64,000 nucleotides of DNA from Vibrio sp. Isolate34 (GTDB lineage: Bacteria > Pseudomonadota > Gammaproteobacteria > Enterobacterales > Vibrionaceae), in the NCBI RefSeq assembly GCF_022397915.1, contig NZ_JAKEUO010000022.1, positions 1-64,000 of the forward strand, read 5' to 3'. A program made the position numbers and the translations under genes. The notes below the pieces were generated by a model. The model saw only the letters and a program-made list of their open reading frames with translations, searched no databases and was not told the origin of the DNA. Shown piece by piece: positions 26,460 through 35,055 of the stretch (position 1 is its first letter; the number at the start of each line of letters is the position of its first letter).

Positions 26460-26975
26460 CTACTGTTGAGTCAGGTTCAGAGTCACAGAGCCAATGTAAC
26501 AAGCGCTTCGGCACTCTCCACAGCCATTGCACTTATCTTGAACGACCGTAGGCAACTCCCCGGCTTCAATGTATATCGCACCGGCAGAACACGCGGTTTG
26601 GCACGCATTACAGTCCATTTGCATGTAGTTATTGCAGCTATCAGCAAAGCTGGGCTTCAAGTCGATATAAGACGTCACTGTTTGATGCAGCGCGCCAGTC
26701 GGACACACTTCACTGCACTTATTACACATCGAACAACTGTTGTAATCCAAATTCAGCAGCGCACTGCCTTCTAGCATCTCAATAACGCTATTCGGACACG
26801 CTTGCTCACACAGCCCACAACCGTCGCAAAGACGCTCAAACAGCACCTCATCGACAGCCCTAGGTGGCCTAGCATGTAATCGCTGTGATTTCTCTTCATA
26901 ACTTGTCGCCGCTTTAACTGGCTTAGAGAGTCGAGTTAAGAAACCACGCCTATTTGAATTTATTTGCTCAGACAT
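26460..26975 (-). CDS. NapF-like 4Fe-4S ferredoxin of dms locus
   Basis: A 171-residue cytoplasmic ferredoxin with four cysteine clusters: CDGCGLCEQACPN, CSMCNKCSEVCPT, CNACQTACSAG and CNGCGECRSACY. It resembles NapF, known from periplasmic nitrate reductase operons, where it helps mature the molybdoenzyme. Here it is not with nap genes but follows a TorD-type chaperone gene (TAATG overlap) and is divergent from dmsABC. A role in iron-sulfur or cofactor assembly of DmsA is the natural reading, by context. There is no signal peptide. Confidence 0.8.
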   Translation of the reverse strand: MSEQINSNRRGFLTRLSKPVKAATSYEEKSQRLHARPPRAVDEVLFERLCDGCGLCEQACPNSVIEMLEGSALLNLDYNSCSMCNKCSEVCPTGALHQTVTSYIDLKPSFADSCNNYMQMDCNACQTACSAGAIYIEAGELPTVVQDKCNGCGECRSACYIGSVTLNLTQQ

Positions 26976-27541
26976 TAGTCGATATATAACTTTTTGGTAG
27001 CAACGTTTAAATTATATTCAGATGTTAATTGATTAAGCCAATTTATTACATCACTTGATAGCTTCTTATAAAATGATAAATCTGATGCTGTATTTAATTT
27101 ATCTAAATAAATAGAAGACCAGGGTAATAAGTGGCACTCAAGCAATTCACTAGCTGAATTAATATTATTGTTTTCTAACAAATACGCATGAGCGAATAAC
27201 ATTAAACCAAATTGATCTTCTGGCTCTCTTAAACCTGTATGTAATTCAATTTGGTTTAATTCTAAAAACTGTCGATATTCCACAGTCGATGCACCAAACA
27301 CCACACGGTCTTTATCTAAGTACACAGAGCCCCAAGGCGGAGCTGGCATGTCTCCAACGCCTTCAAACAAGCGGCTAAACTCTGCAGCTAGAGCGTCTTC
27401 TTGTTCGTTTTGAAGTGCCAGTAAACAGTCTTCTGATAAGACTTGGCTCTCTACTAGTGCCTGAACAATATCTAATAACTGTTCTTTATTTGTTGCTTGA
27501 TAAAATAATGAACCGAGCAATTTATGCGTATCAATAATCAT
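26975..27541 (-). CDS. TorD/DmsD-family molybdoenzyme chaperone
   Basis: A 188-residue cytoplasmic chaperone of the TorD/DmsD/NarJ family. The family motifs are seen in EPEDQFGLMLFAHAYL and HLLPWSSIYLDKL. These proteins bind the twin-arginine leader of a molybdoenzyme and hold it until the cofactor is inserted. It is divergent from dmsA, whose leader has an RR motif (LTRRGFMKAS), so DmsA is its likely client. Its stop overlaps the NapF-like start by one base. DmsD is the closest functional parallel; sequence divergence prevents a firm symbol. Confidence 0.82.
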   Translation of the reverse strand: MIIDTHKLLGSLFYQATNKEQLLDIVQALVESQVLSEDCLLALQNEQEDALAAEFSRLFEGVGDMPAPPWGSVYLDKDRVVFGASTVEYRQFLELNQIELHTGLREPEDQFGLMLFAHAYLLENNNINSASELLECHLLPWSSIYLDKLNTASDLSFYKKLSSDVINWLNQLTSEYNLNVATKKLYID

Positions 27542-27648
27542 TCTTATTTATACCGTAATTGGTTTAACGACAATTGTATAAATAAGACGACTAGATTCTT
27601 TGATCTATTTTATACATTCGATTCATAACATTTAAATTTTGCTCTTAT

Positions 27649-27662
27649 TTGATGCCAATCAA
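27649..27662. promoter_or_regulatory. Perfect FNR box between torD-like and dmsA
   Basis: TTGATGCCAATCAA matches the FNR consensus TTGAT-N4-ATCAA at all ten bases. It lies in the 225-base divergent spacer, about 105 bases before the dmsA start. Anaerobic activation of dmsABC, and perhaps of the chaperone genes, is expected. Confidence 0.8.
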
Positions 27663-27766
27663 TCAATATTTAGAAATAAAAACATAGAAGCCAAACTACC
27701 TATAAAGTGCTAGCTATCAATAACAATAGGCATCTTAGAATGACGAATAAGAAAGAATCTGGGGTA

Positions 27767-30178
27767 ATGAACCTTACTCGAAGAGGCTTCATGAAAGCTT
27801 CTTCTGCAGTAGGTAGTGCAGCCGCACTTGCGGGCGGTATCGCTTTACCTTTCAAATCCAAACCAGTCGCGGCTGCGGTTGCTGAGAATGTGGATGAGAA
27901 AATCGTATGGAGTGCATGTACCGTAAACTGTGGCTCTCGCTGCCCACTGCGTATGCATGTGCAAAACGGTGAAATCAAATACGTAGAAACAGACAACACG
28001 GGTACTGACGAATACGGTCATCACCAAGTTCGTGCATGTCTACGTGGTCGCTCTATGCGTCGCCGTGTTTACAACCCAGATCGCCTGAAATACCCAATGA
28101 AACGTGTGGGCAAACGTGGTGAAGGTAAGTTTAAGCGTATTAGCTGGGAAGAGGCTTATGATGAAGTCGCTGGCACTATGCAACGCCTTATCAAAGACTA
28201 CGGTAACGACACTATCTACCTAAACTACGGCACAGGTACGCTTGGTGGTACGGTAACTAAGTCTTGGCCACCAGCACAAACGCTGATTGCGCGTCTAATG
28301 AACCTAAGTGGTGGTTACCTAAACCATTACGGTGACTACTCAACAGCGCAAATCGCGAAAGGCTTGAGCTACACCTACGGTGGTTGGGCAAACAACAACT
28401 CTTTCTCTGACTTAGAGAACACTAAGCTTAACATCCAATTTGGTAACAACCCTGCCGAGACTCGTATGTCTGGCGGCGGCCTGATCCACCACTACGTAGA
28501 AAGCAAAAACAAATCAAACGCAAGAACGATCATCATCGATCCACGCTACACCGATACTGCCGGTGGCCGTGAAGACCAATGGATCCCAATTCGTCCTTCT
28601 ACGGATGCTGCATTGGTAGCGGGTCTTGCGCACGTGATGATCACTGAAGACCTAGTCGACCAACCGTTCCTAGACAAATACTGTGTCGGTTACGATGAGA
28701 AGACCCTTCCTGCATCAGCGCCTAAAAACAGTGACTACAAATCTTACATCCTAGGTTTAGGTGAAGATGGCGTAGAGAAGACACCAGAGTGGGCTTCTAA
28801 GATCACAGGCATTCCAGTTGATACTATCGTTAAACTGGGTCGCGAGATGGGCACAGCGAAACCGTGTGCTATCCACCAAGGTTGGGGTCTACAACGTACT
28901 GCGAACGGTGAGCTAGCTTGTCGTGCAATCGCAATGCTGTCGCTACTCACTGGTTCTGTGGGTGTATCTGGCGGTTCGACAGGTGCTCGTGAAAGTGACA
29001 TCAACATTCCGTTTGTTCGCTTCCCGACTGTGCCAAACCCAGTTGAAACCTCCATTTCAATGTTCATGTGGACAGACGCGATTTACCGTCACCATGAGAT
29101 GACAGATATCACTGACGGTGTTCGTGGTGCTGAGCGCCTTAAGAATCCAATCAAGATGATCTGGAACTACGCAGGTAACTGCATCATCAACCAACACTCA
29201 GACATCAACAAGACGCACGCGATTCTTCAAGATGAGAGTGCGTGTGAAATGATTGTCGTAGTTGATAACCATATGACTTCTTCTGCGAAATACGCCGACA
29301 TCATCCTGCCTGATTTAACCACATCAGAGCAAGACGACTGGTGTATGGATGGTAAAGCATCGAACATGCCTTACTTCATCTACGCACAAAAAGCGATTGA
29401 GCCTCAGTTCGAAGCGAAATCTATCTACGAGATGTGTACTCAGCTTGCTAAGCGCATGGGCGTAGAAAAAGAGTTCACAGAAGGTCGTACTCAAGAGCAA
29501 TGGATTGAGCATCTTTACGCGGAAACTCGTAAGAACGATCCAACACTGCCAACCTTCGAAGAGATGAAAGAGTTAGGCATCTACAAGCGTAGCTACGACC
29601 ACCACTACATCGCTTACGAAGATTTCCGTAAAGACCCTGAAGCGAATCCACTGACTACACCAAGTGGCAAGATCGAGATTTACTCAGAGCAACTGGCTGA
29701 TATCGCGAAAACGTGGAAGCTGAAAGAAGACGAAGTGATTCACCCACTTCCGATTTACGCGGATTCTTTTGAAGGTCATAACGATCCACTAGCAGAGAAG
29801 TACCCACTTCAGCTAACGGGTTTCCACTACAAGGCTCGTACGCACTCAACTTACGGTAACGTTGCAGAGATCAAAGCTGCGGCACCGCAAGAGTTGTGGA
29901 TCAACCCAATCGATGCGAAAGAACGTGGTATTGAAAGTGGCGACATGGTGAGTATTTTCAACGACCGTGGCGAAGTACATATTCCAGCGAAAGTGACACC
30001 AAGGATTCTTCCTCGAGTTGTCGCACTAGGTGAAGGTGCATGGTACGCACCCGATGGTCAGAAGATCGACCATGCAGGCTCTATCAACGTGCTGACTACT
30101 CAGCGCCCGAGCCCACTTGCTAAGGGTAATCCTCAGCATACAAACCTAGTTCAAATCAAAGCGCTAAAGAAAGCATAA
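27767..30178 (+). CDS. dmsA: Anaerobic DMSO reductase catalytic subunit A
   Basis: A molybdopterin oxidoreductase of 803 residues. A twin-arginine leader (LTRRGFMKASSAVG) directs it to the Tat system. An N-terminal [4Fe-4S] motif begins CTVNCGSRC, and the molybdenum serine lies in HYGDYSTAQ, as in E. coli DmsA. Similarity to E. coli DmsA is high through the whole length. It reduces DMSO and related S- and N-oxides as terminal acceptors. ATG at 27767 has a GGGG signal close by; ATG at 27740 would add nine residues and is also possible. FNR box upstream. Confidence 0.95.
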   Translation: MNLTRRGFMKASSAVGSAAALAGGIALPFKSKPVAAAVAENVDEKIVWSACTVNCGSRCPLRMHVQNGEIKYVETDNTGTDEYGHHQVRACLRGRSMRRRVYNPDRLKYPMKRVGKRGEGKFKRISWEEAYDEVAGTMQRLIKDYGNDTIYLNYGTGTLGGTVTKSWPPAQTLIARLMNLSGGYLNHYGDYSTAQIAKGLSYTYGGWANNNSFSDLENTKLNIQFGNNPAETRMSGGGLIHHYVESKNKSNARTIIIDPRYTDTAGGREDQWIPIRPSTDAALVAGLAHVMITEDLVDQPFLDKYCVGYDEKTLPASAPKNSDYKSYILGLGEDGVEKTPEWASKITGIPVDTIVKLGREMGTAKPCAIHQGWGLQRTANGELACRAIAMLSLLTGSVGVSGGSTGARESDINIPFVRFPTVPNPVETSISMFMWTDAIYRHHEMTDITDGVRGAERLKNPIKMIWNYAGNCIINQHSDINKTHAILQDESACEMIVVVDNHMTSSAKYADIILPDLTTSEQDDWCMDGKASNMPYFIYAQKAIEPQFEAKSIYEMCTQLAKRMGVEKEFTEGRTQEQWIEHLYAETRKNDPTLPTFEEMKELGIYKRSYDHHYIAYEDFRKDPEANPLTTPSGKIEIYSEQLADIAKTWKLKEDEVIHPLPIYADSFEGHNDPLAEKYPLQLTGFHYKARTHSTYGNVAEIKAAAPQELWINPIDAKERGIESGDMVSIFNDRGEVHIPAKVTPRILPRVVALGEGAWYAPDGQKIDHAGSINVLTTQRPSPLAKGNPQHTNLVQIKALKKA

Positions 30179-30189
30179 GGTAGGTTGGA

Positions 30190-30810
30190 ATGAAACAATA
30201 CGGCTTTTACATTGATTCAAGTAAATGCACGGGTTGTAAAACCTGTCAGCTTGCTTGTAAAGATTATAACGATCTAGACATCAAAACGAACTACCGTCGC
30301 GTATACGAATACGCAGGTGGTGGCTTCACTCAAGATGGCGACACCTGGGTTCAGAAAGATGTCTTTTCTTACTACCTGTCTATCGCTTGTAACCACTGTA
30401 CGAACCCAGCGTGTGTGAAAGTGTGTCCTTCGGGCGCAATGCGCAAACGTGATGAAGACGGCTTGGTTGTGGTTGACGAAAGTGTATGTATTGGTTGTCA
30501 GCACTGTAGCAATGCGTGCCCTTACGGCGCACCACAATACAATGCGAAGAAAGGTCACATGACAAAATGCGATGGTTGCTACCAACGTGTTTCTGACGGC
30601 AAACAGCCTATCTGTGTTGAGTCTTGCCCACTTCGCGCATTGGAGTTTGGTGAAATCAACACGCTTCGCGAGAAGTACGGGTCTGGTGCAGACGTTGCGC
30701 CACTGCCATCTTCTACCGAAACCTTGCCAAACATCGTGATTAAGCTGAACAAAAACGCGAAGCCGACTGGCGATACCAGTGGTCACCTAGCAAACCCGAA
30801 GGAGGTGTAA
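30190..30810 (+). CDS. dmsB: DMSO reductase iron-sulfur subunit B
   Basis: A 206-residue electron-transfer protein with four [4Fe-4S] cysteine groups: CTGCKTCQLACK, CNHCTNPACVKVCP, CIGCQHCSNACP and CDGCYQR...CVESCP. It has no signal peptide; it is exported with DmsA. It links DmsC quinol oxidation to DmsA. The strong Shine-Dalgarno AAGGAGGTG at its end belongs to dmsC. Length is almost identical to E. coli DmsB (205). Confidence 0.96.
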   Translation: MKQYGFYIDSSKCTGCKTCQLACKDYNDLDIKTNYRRVYEYAGGGFTQDGDTWVQKDVFSYYLSIACNHCTNPACVKVCPSGAMRKRDEDGLVVVDESVCIGCQHCSNACPYGAPQYNAKKGHMTKCDGCYQRVSDGKQPICVESCPLRALEFGEINTLREKYGSGADVAPLPSSTETLPNIVIKLNKNAKPTGDTSGHLANPKEV

Positions 30811-30811
30811 G

Positions 30812-31657
30812 ATGATTTTTCATGAGTGGTCTTTGATCTTCTTTACGGTACTGGCTCAAACAGCCGTGGGTGGTTACTTACTTATTGGTGCTCGTGCACT
30901 GGTACTGGGTCATGACGAAGAGAAACTAAACAGCTACAAGGTTCCAATGTTCATTCTGTGGGCATTAATGGGTCTTGGTTTTATGTTCTCGACAACGCAC
31001 CTAGGTTCTCCACTGCGCGCGTTCAATGCTTTTAACCAACTAGGTTCGGCTTGGTTGTCTAACGAAGTGTTCTTCGGCGCGGCATTTTTCGCAGTAGGCG
31101 GCCTACAGTGGCTACTGTCTGTGGTTAAGAAAGGTGGCGTGGCTATCCAGAAAGCACTGATGGTAGGTGCTATGGTGCTGGGTGTTATCTTCATGTACGC
31201 GATGATCAACGTATACATGATCAACACCGTACCAACATGGGACAACATCTACACACCACTGAGCTTCATCATGACTATGGTTGTGGGTGGCTTGCTGCTG
31301 TCTCAGTTCGTGATTGTGTTCGCAAACGACAGCCGCTTTACAGTTGACCGTAACATCACCATGCTGGCTGTGATTGCGGTTGCGATCAGCTTGCTTGTAA
31401 CAGTAGGCAAACTGAACCTAATCGGCGACATCCAAACTTCAGCAGCAAAAGCCTCTGAGTTGGTTGACGGTTTAGGCAGCTATGTGATTCTTCAAGTTGC
31501 ATTACTGATGGCAAGCTTACTGATTTGGATTCTACCTATGCTAAACAAAGCAAAAGTGAACCCAGTAAACCTAGGCCTAGCATTGGTACTGTTCTTAGCT
31601 TCAGAACTCATTGGCCGTGGCTTGTTCTACAGCCTACACATGACAAGCGGTTTGTAA
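30812..31657 (+). CDS. dmsC: DMSO reductase membrane anchor subunit C
   Basis: A 281-residue integral membrane protein with about eight hydrophobic helices, which anchors DmsAB and oxidises menaquinol. AAGGAGGTG lies within the end of dmsB, 5 bases before the ATG, so the two are coupled. There are no cysteine clusters, as expected. A terminator follows 74 bases after the stop. Confidence 0.93.
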   Translation: MIFHEWSLIFFTVLAQTAVGGYLLIGARALVLGHDEEKLNSYKVPMFILWALMGLGFMFSTTHLGSPLRAFNAFNQLGSAWLSNEVFFGAAFFAVGGLQWLLSVVKKGGVAIQKALMVGAMVLGVIFMYAMINVYMINTVPTWDNIYTPLSFIMTMVVGGLLLSQFVIVFANDSRFTVDRNITMLAVIAVAISLLVTVGKLNLIGDIQTSAAKASELVDGLGSYVILQVALLMASLLIWILPMLNKAKVNPVNLGLALVLFLASELIGRGLFYSLHMTSGL

Positions 31658-31730
31658 TCACTTACTCAGTTTAAGTGCTAGCTACAAAGCTATTCGCCAC
31701 TTGTTGGCTTATCTAGAAGGCTAGATAAAC

Positions 31731-31768
31731 AAAAGGCCCCGCAACCATACTGGATGTGGGGCCTTTTT
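31731..31768. terminator. Bidirectional terminator after dmsC
   Basis: AAAAGGCCCC and GGGGCCTTTTT pair with a 17-nt loop, with A and T runs on both sides. It ends dmsABC and the convergent CinA-like gene. Confidence 0.88.
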
Positions 31769-31837
31769 ATTTATTCTGTTTTAACCTTAGTTCAAGAGGT
31801 CTTAGCTCGCGAGAACTTGGTTAGCGACAAGAGCTGC

Positions 31838-33076
31838 TTACTTGATGATAGCCGAAGGGATAAACATATCCTTCACGCGTTTAAGTGAAGAATAGTCACC
31901 AAACATAGGTTTGCTATCTAAATGTCTTCTCAACATATCAGCGGCAACGGTTTTGATAATGGTACGTGCATCTTCACGATTGTATTGGCGATAAAATTCC
32001 AGCACTTGTCCCCACTCACCCGCTTCGCTCGATAGCGCAATGCTGAATGTATTACCTTCTAATTTGCCCGTCACCAAGGCCAATTCCGTGCCGCACTTTT
32101 CTCTGGTTGCGCCCGCTAAGGCAAAAGTCGCCGCCAATGGGTCGCTCTTCTCGAGTTCACTCTCTTTTGGCTCAGCCATTACCCATGAGTGACCAAAGCA
32201 ATCTTCAACCTGTTCATTCGATTGTAACCAAGCCGAAAGCGCACCTTTGGTCGACACTTCAGATACAGACAAAGTTTTCTTTCTCTCTGCCATGATGTGG
32301 CCAATATGATCAATCATTGGCTCATCAACGCTGACTACATTGCTCTCTAACAGCTTGTAGACCATTTGTAGCAGTTTAACGCGCGTTTCTAAGCCAGACT
32401 TAGGCCCAAACAGTTTCACCTCAATGAACGGCAGATAAGAGCGATAGCCTAACTCATAACCTTCAGGCAGCTTTAATTGGTCTAACACATCCGAAATACC
32501 TGACTCAGATAAGCCAAACGTAAACAAACGACTGCATTCCGATGCAACCACTTGAGGATATGTGCGCGACAAATCAGGTAAGATTTCAAAGGTCACCATG
32601 CGTTTGAATTCACTCGGCACACCCGGCGTAAAATAGAAAGTCGCATCGTTGATCTTCAGCTTGAAGCCACAGGCAGTGCCGACAGGGTTATCGACAATCT
32701 CAGAGCTTGCTGGCAACAAGGCTTGCTTAAGGTTGCTGTCAGGCATCGGCATGCCGCGTCTTGAAAACATCTCTTCCATACGAGCGAGCCATTCAGGGAA
32801 CATGACTAACTTTTGCTCTGAGGCAGCAGCCGCAGCAGCTGCACTCATATCATCGGTTGTCGGGCCTAAACCACCATTAACGATAACCACATCATAGTTA
32901 AAGCTCAGCATCAGCAGTTCTTCAACAAGAGCATTCATTTGATCACCCACAGTTGAGCGCTTAGCAAGAGCAAAACCATGCTGATAAAACTCAGCAGACA
33001 TCCAAGCTGCGTTCGTATCTACAATGTCTCCATGAAGAACTTCTTCACCTGTACTTAACATTGCGATTTTCGTCAT
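31838..33076 (-). CDS. CinA-like protein (YfaY type)
   Basis: A 412-residue CinA-like protein. The N-terminal molybdopterin-binding-like domain begins MTKIAMLSTGEEVLHGDIVDTN and carries the motif NGGLGPTTDD. The C-terminal half is divergent from the CinA amidohydrolase domain (nicotinamide-nucleotide deamidase) and may be degraded or specialised, as in YfaY. ATG at 33076 is chosen over an open extension of 12 codons because it fits the conserved start. The likely role is in pyridine-nucleotide salvage, but this subgroup has no firm function. Confidence 0.78.
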   Translation of the reverse strand: MTKIAMLSTGEEVLHGDIVDTNAAWMSAEFYQHGFALAKRSTVGDQMNALVEELLMLSFNYDVVIVNGGLGPTTDDMSAAAAAAASEQKLVMFPEWLARMEEMFSRRGMPMPDSNLKQALLPASSEIVDNPVGTACGFKLKINDATFYFTPGVPSEFKRMVTFEILPDLSRTYPQVVASECSRLFTFGLSESGISDVLDQLKLPEGYELGYRSYLPFIEVKLFGPKSGLETRVKLLQMVYKLLESNVVSVDEPMIDHIGHIMAERKKTLSVSEVSTKGALSAWLQSNEQVEDCFGHSWVMAEPKESELEKSDPLAATFALAGATREKCGTELALVTGKLEGNTFSIALSSEAGEWGQVLEFYRQYNREDARTIIKTVAADMLRRHLDSKPMFGDYSSLKRVKDMFIPSAIIK

Positions 33077-33285
33077 ATTTCTATCCCTTGTTGTCATAAA
33101 AAGACACTGCATTATTTACAAACTGGTCTATGGTTGAATTTAGAGCAATTCGCCTTTTCACTAATATTAATAATGTTAAACCTAAGGTTTTCTTAGGAAA
33201 AGCTATAAATTATTAGTTCCCTAAATCAGGCATTTAATAGATAATTGTGACTCTGATCAATTTTTAACTTCTCATGGAGACCCTT

Positions 33286-34194
33286 GTGGCAAAATCACCG
33301 TTACTAGCAAAGGTTACTGCTGCATTTTCAATGCTAATGTCAGTTAACTCGGTTGCAAGCCAATACGACTTCGACCAGCCAATCAACCTTTCTTATTCGG
33401 ATGAATGTGCTCAAGATTACTGTGTTAATGATAGCTTGTACACCTACAAGCCTAATACCAATTACGCACTGAGAGAATCAAGTGACGAGTACGACTTCTC
33501 AATCCAACAACCAAAACACATGTTGGTGAGCCAAGAGAAGGATTGGGACTACCTAATGGGCCAAACCTACACAATTTTGGGCTTAAGTGTCGCTACAGTA
33601 GGTTTGATGACTCTACTCCCTGAAAGTATCACCAAGTGGGATGATGACCAACGTGACATCAGCTCGTTAGGTAAAAAATGGAAAGATAACGTGTCTGATG
33701 GCCCAGTATGGGACCGTGATGAACACTTCCTAAACTACGTTATGCACCCATACTTTGGCGGTGTTTACTACACCGCAGCTCGACACGCAGGTTACGATGA
33801 GTTTGAGTCTTTCTTATACTCTTGGACGATGTCGACGTTCTTCTGGGAATACGGCGTAGAAGCGTTTGCTGAAGTACCATCATGGCAAGATCTGTTCATC
33901 ACTCCTTTCTTCGGTGCGGTTGTTGGTGAAATGATGCTAGAAGCAGAGCAAGACATCATTGCTTCAGGCGGCGAAGTGATGGGCTCTCAAACCATGGGTG
34001 ATGTTTCTCTATTTTTCTTAAATCCTGTTGGACACATCCACTACTGGGTAAGTGATGCTTGGGGCGGTGACGCAGAAGTGAATCTGAATACTAACCCTTG
34101 GTGGGATAACCAAGACGCCGCTCGATTCGCGTACGATGCTGGCGCACCATATGATTCTCAGTTTGTTGGTATGAACTTTAAAGTAACCTTCTAA
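33286..34194 (+). CDS. DUF3943 family exported protein
   Basis: A 302-residue DUF3943 protein. It starts with GTG at 33286, five bases after GGAGA; an in-frame ATG at 33274 overlaps that signal and is less likely. A signal peptide ends near SVASQ. One hydrophobic segment (TYTILGLSVATVGLMTLLP) is followed by the conserved core DEHFLNYVMHPYFGGVYY and further aromatic/hydrophobic stretches, ending in an aromatic KVTF like many outer-membrane proteins. Function unknown; envelope location is inferred. Confidence 0.78.
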   Translation: MAKSPLLAKVTAAFSMLMSVNSVASQYDFDQPINLSYSDECAQDYCVNDSLYTYKPNTNYALRESSDEYDFSIQQPKHMLVSQEKDWDYLMGQTYTILGLSVATVGLMTLLPESITKWDDDQRDISSLGKKWKDNVSDGPVWDRDEHFLNYVMHPYFGGVYYTAARHAGYDEFESFLYSWTMSTFFWEYGVEAFAEVPSWQDLFITPFFGAVVGEMMLEAEQDIIASGGEVMGSQTMGDVSLFFLNPVGHIHYWVSDAWGGDAEVNLNTNPWWDNQDAARFAYDAGAPYDSQFVGMNFKVTF

Positions 34195-34236
34195 TACAGA
34201 GACCTGATTACTTTCGGTAATAACCAAAACTCTTCT

Positions 34237-34264
34237 AAAAAGCGGCTCTCTAGCCGCTTTTTTG
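34237..34264 (+). terminator. Terminator after DUF3943 gene
   Basis: AAAGCGGCT and AGCCGCTTTTTT pair with a short CTCT loop, followed by T6. Confidence 0.88.
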
Positions 34265-34313
34265 TGTCCTACTCTTCATTCTCTTTTTTTGCCTCGAAGC
34301 TTAGTTTCAAAAA

Positions 34314-34327
34314 TTGACCTAGGTCAA
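34314..34327. promoter_or_regulatory. Perfect 14-bp palindrome, TTGAC-N4-GTCAA
   Basis: TTGACCTAGGTCAA is a perfect palindrome 100 bases upstream of the GcvR-like gene. Its 5-4-5 layout matches CRP/FNR-family operators but differs from the FNR core at the inner base. Regulator unknown. Confidence 0.5.
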
Positions 34328-34427
34328 ACATTGTTCGATGTAACCTTCTACACTGAAGTTAAAGAACTTTATCGCGTGATATCAAACATTTAATTAGCAA
34401 AGAATAATTGAAACTTTGGGGGCTGAT

Positions 34428-34940
34428 ATGAACAGTACATTTATCGTAAACTTTATCGGAAAAGCATCACCAGCAACAATCAAGCAACTTGCTGCGGTTA
34501 CTCACGAAAACGGCGGAAAATGGCTCATCAGTAAAGTGAATTTTATTGAAGACCAAGTCGCAGGCGTACTCAAGGTTCAACTTCCAGCCATCAACGAATC
34601 GATTGTTAAAGAGGCCTTCAGCGCTAATCCTGATCTCATCGTGCAGTTTGTTGATTCAGACCATTCGCACAATGTGCAAGACACAATCCATCACCTAAGA
34701 CTCGACTCAAACGACCGAGCAGGTATCGTTAATGAAGTGACGCATGTACTGGATAGACAAGGTATCAGTATTCTCGATATGGACTGTCACCGAGTATTTA
34801 TCGCGGGTGGTGGCGGTGTAAGCTCAAGCCTATTCACTTCTAAAATAGCGGTTAAGCTACCAATCGAAGTTCAAATTAATGACGTGGTTAACGAGCTAGA
34901 AACTCTCAGTGAAGATACTCGAGTGATGATTGAGGGCTAG
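34428..34940 (+). CDS. GcvR-like double ACT domain protein
   Basis: A 170-residue cytoplasmic protein with two ACT domains, residues about 4-75 and 90-165, of the GcvR type. GcvR binds glycine and restrains the activator GcvA of the glycine cleavage system; other members serve unrelated regulators. The second domain has RLDSNDRAGIVNEVTHVL, a typical ACT start. A GGGGG run lies six bases before the ATG at 34428. It is monocistronic with a terminator near 35004. Confidence 0.8.
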   Translation: MNSTFIVNFIGKASPATIKQLAAVTHENGGKWLISKVNFIEDQVAGVLKVQLPAINESIVKEAFSANPDLIVQFVDSDHSHNVQDTIHHLRLDSNDRAGIVNEVTHVLDRQGISILDMDCHRVFIAGGGGVSSSLFTSKIAVKLPIEVQINDVVNELETLSEDTRVMIEG

Positions 34941-34968
34941 TGGTTAGTGGTTAGTGGTTAGTGGTTAG
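34941..34968. repeat. Heptamer tandem repeat TGGTTAG x4
   Basis: Four perfect copies of TGGTTAG start immediately after the stop codon of the GcvR-like gene. Simple-sequence DNA, prone to slippage; no coding role. Confidence 0.9.
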
Positions 34969-35003
34969 TGCATAACGACACAAACTAACCGTTATATAAA
35001 AAC

Positions 35004-35034
35004 AAAAAGAGCAGCTCATCGGCTGCTCTTTTAT
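35004..35034. terminator. Terminator between gcvR-like and nspC
   Basis: AAAAGAGCAGC and GCTGCTCTTTT pair with a TCATCG loop, A/T runs on both sides; serves both converging genes. Confidence 0.88.
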
Positions 35035-35055
35035 TGTTCTAGTGCAAATATGCAG

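Noticed and set aside
30274..30786. 170-residue frame opposite dmsB
   Set aside because: Antisense shadow of a well-conserved Fe-S protein gene, no start signal.
33181..33197. CCTAAG/CTTAGG hairpin before the DUF3943 gene as a terminator
   Set aside because: Only 6-bp arms, wrong side for the CinA-like gene and no T-run.
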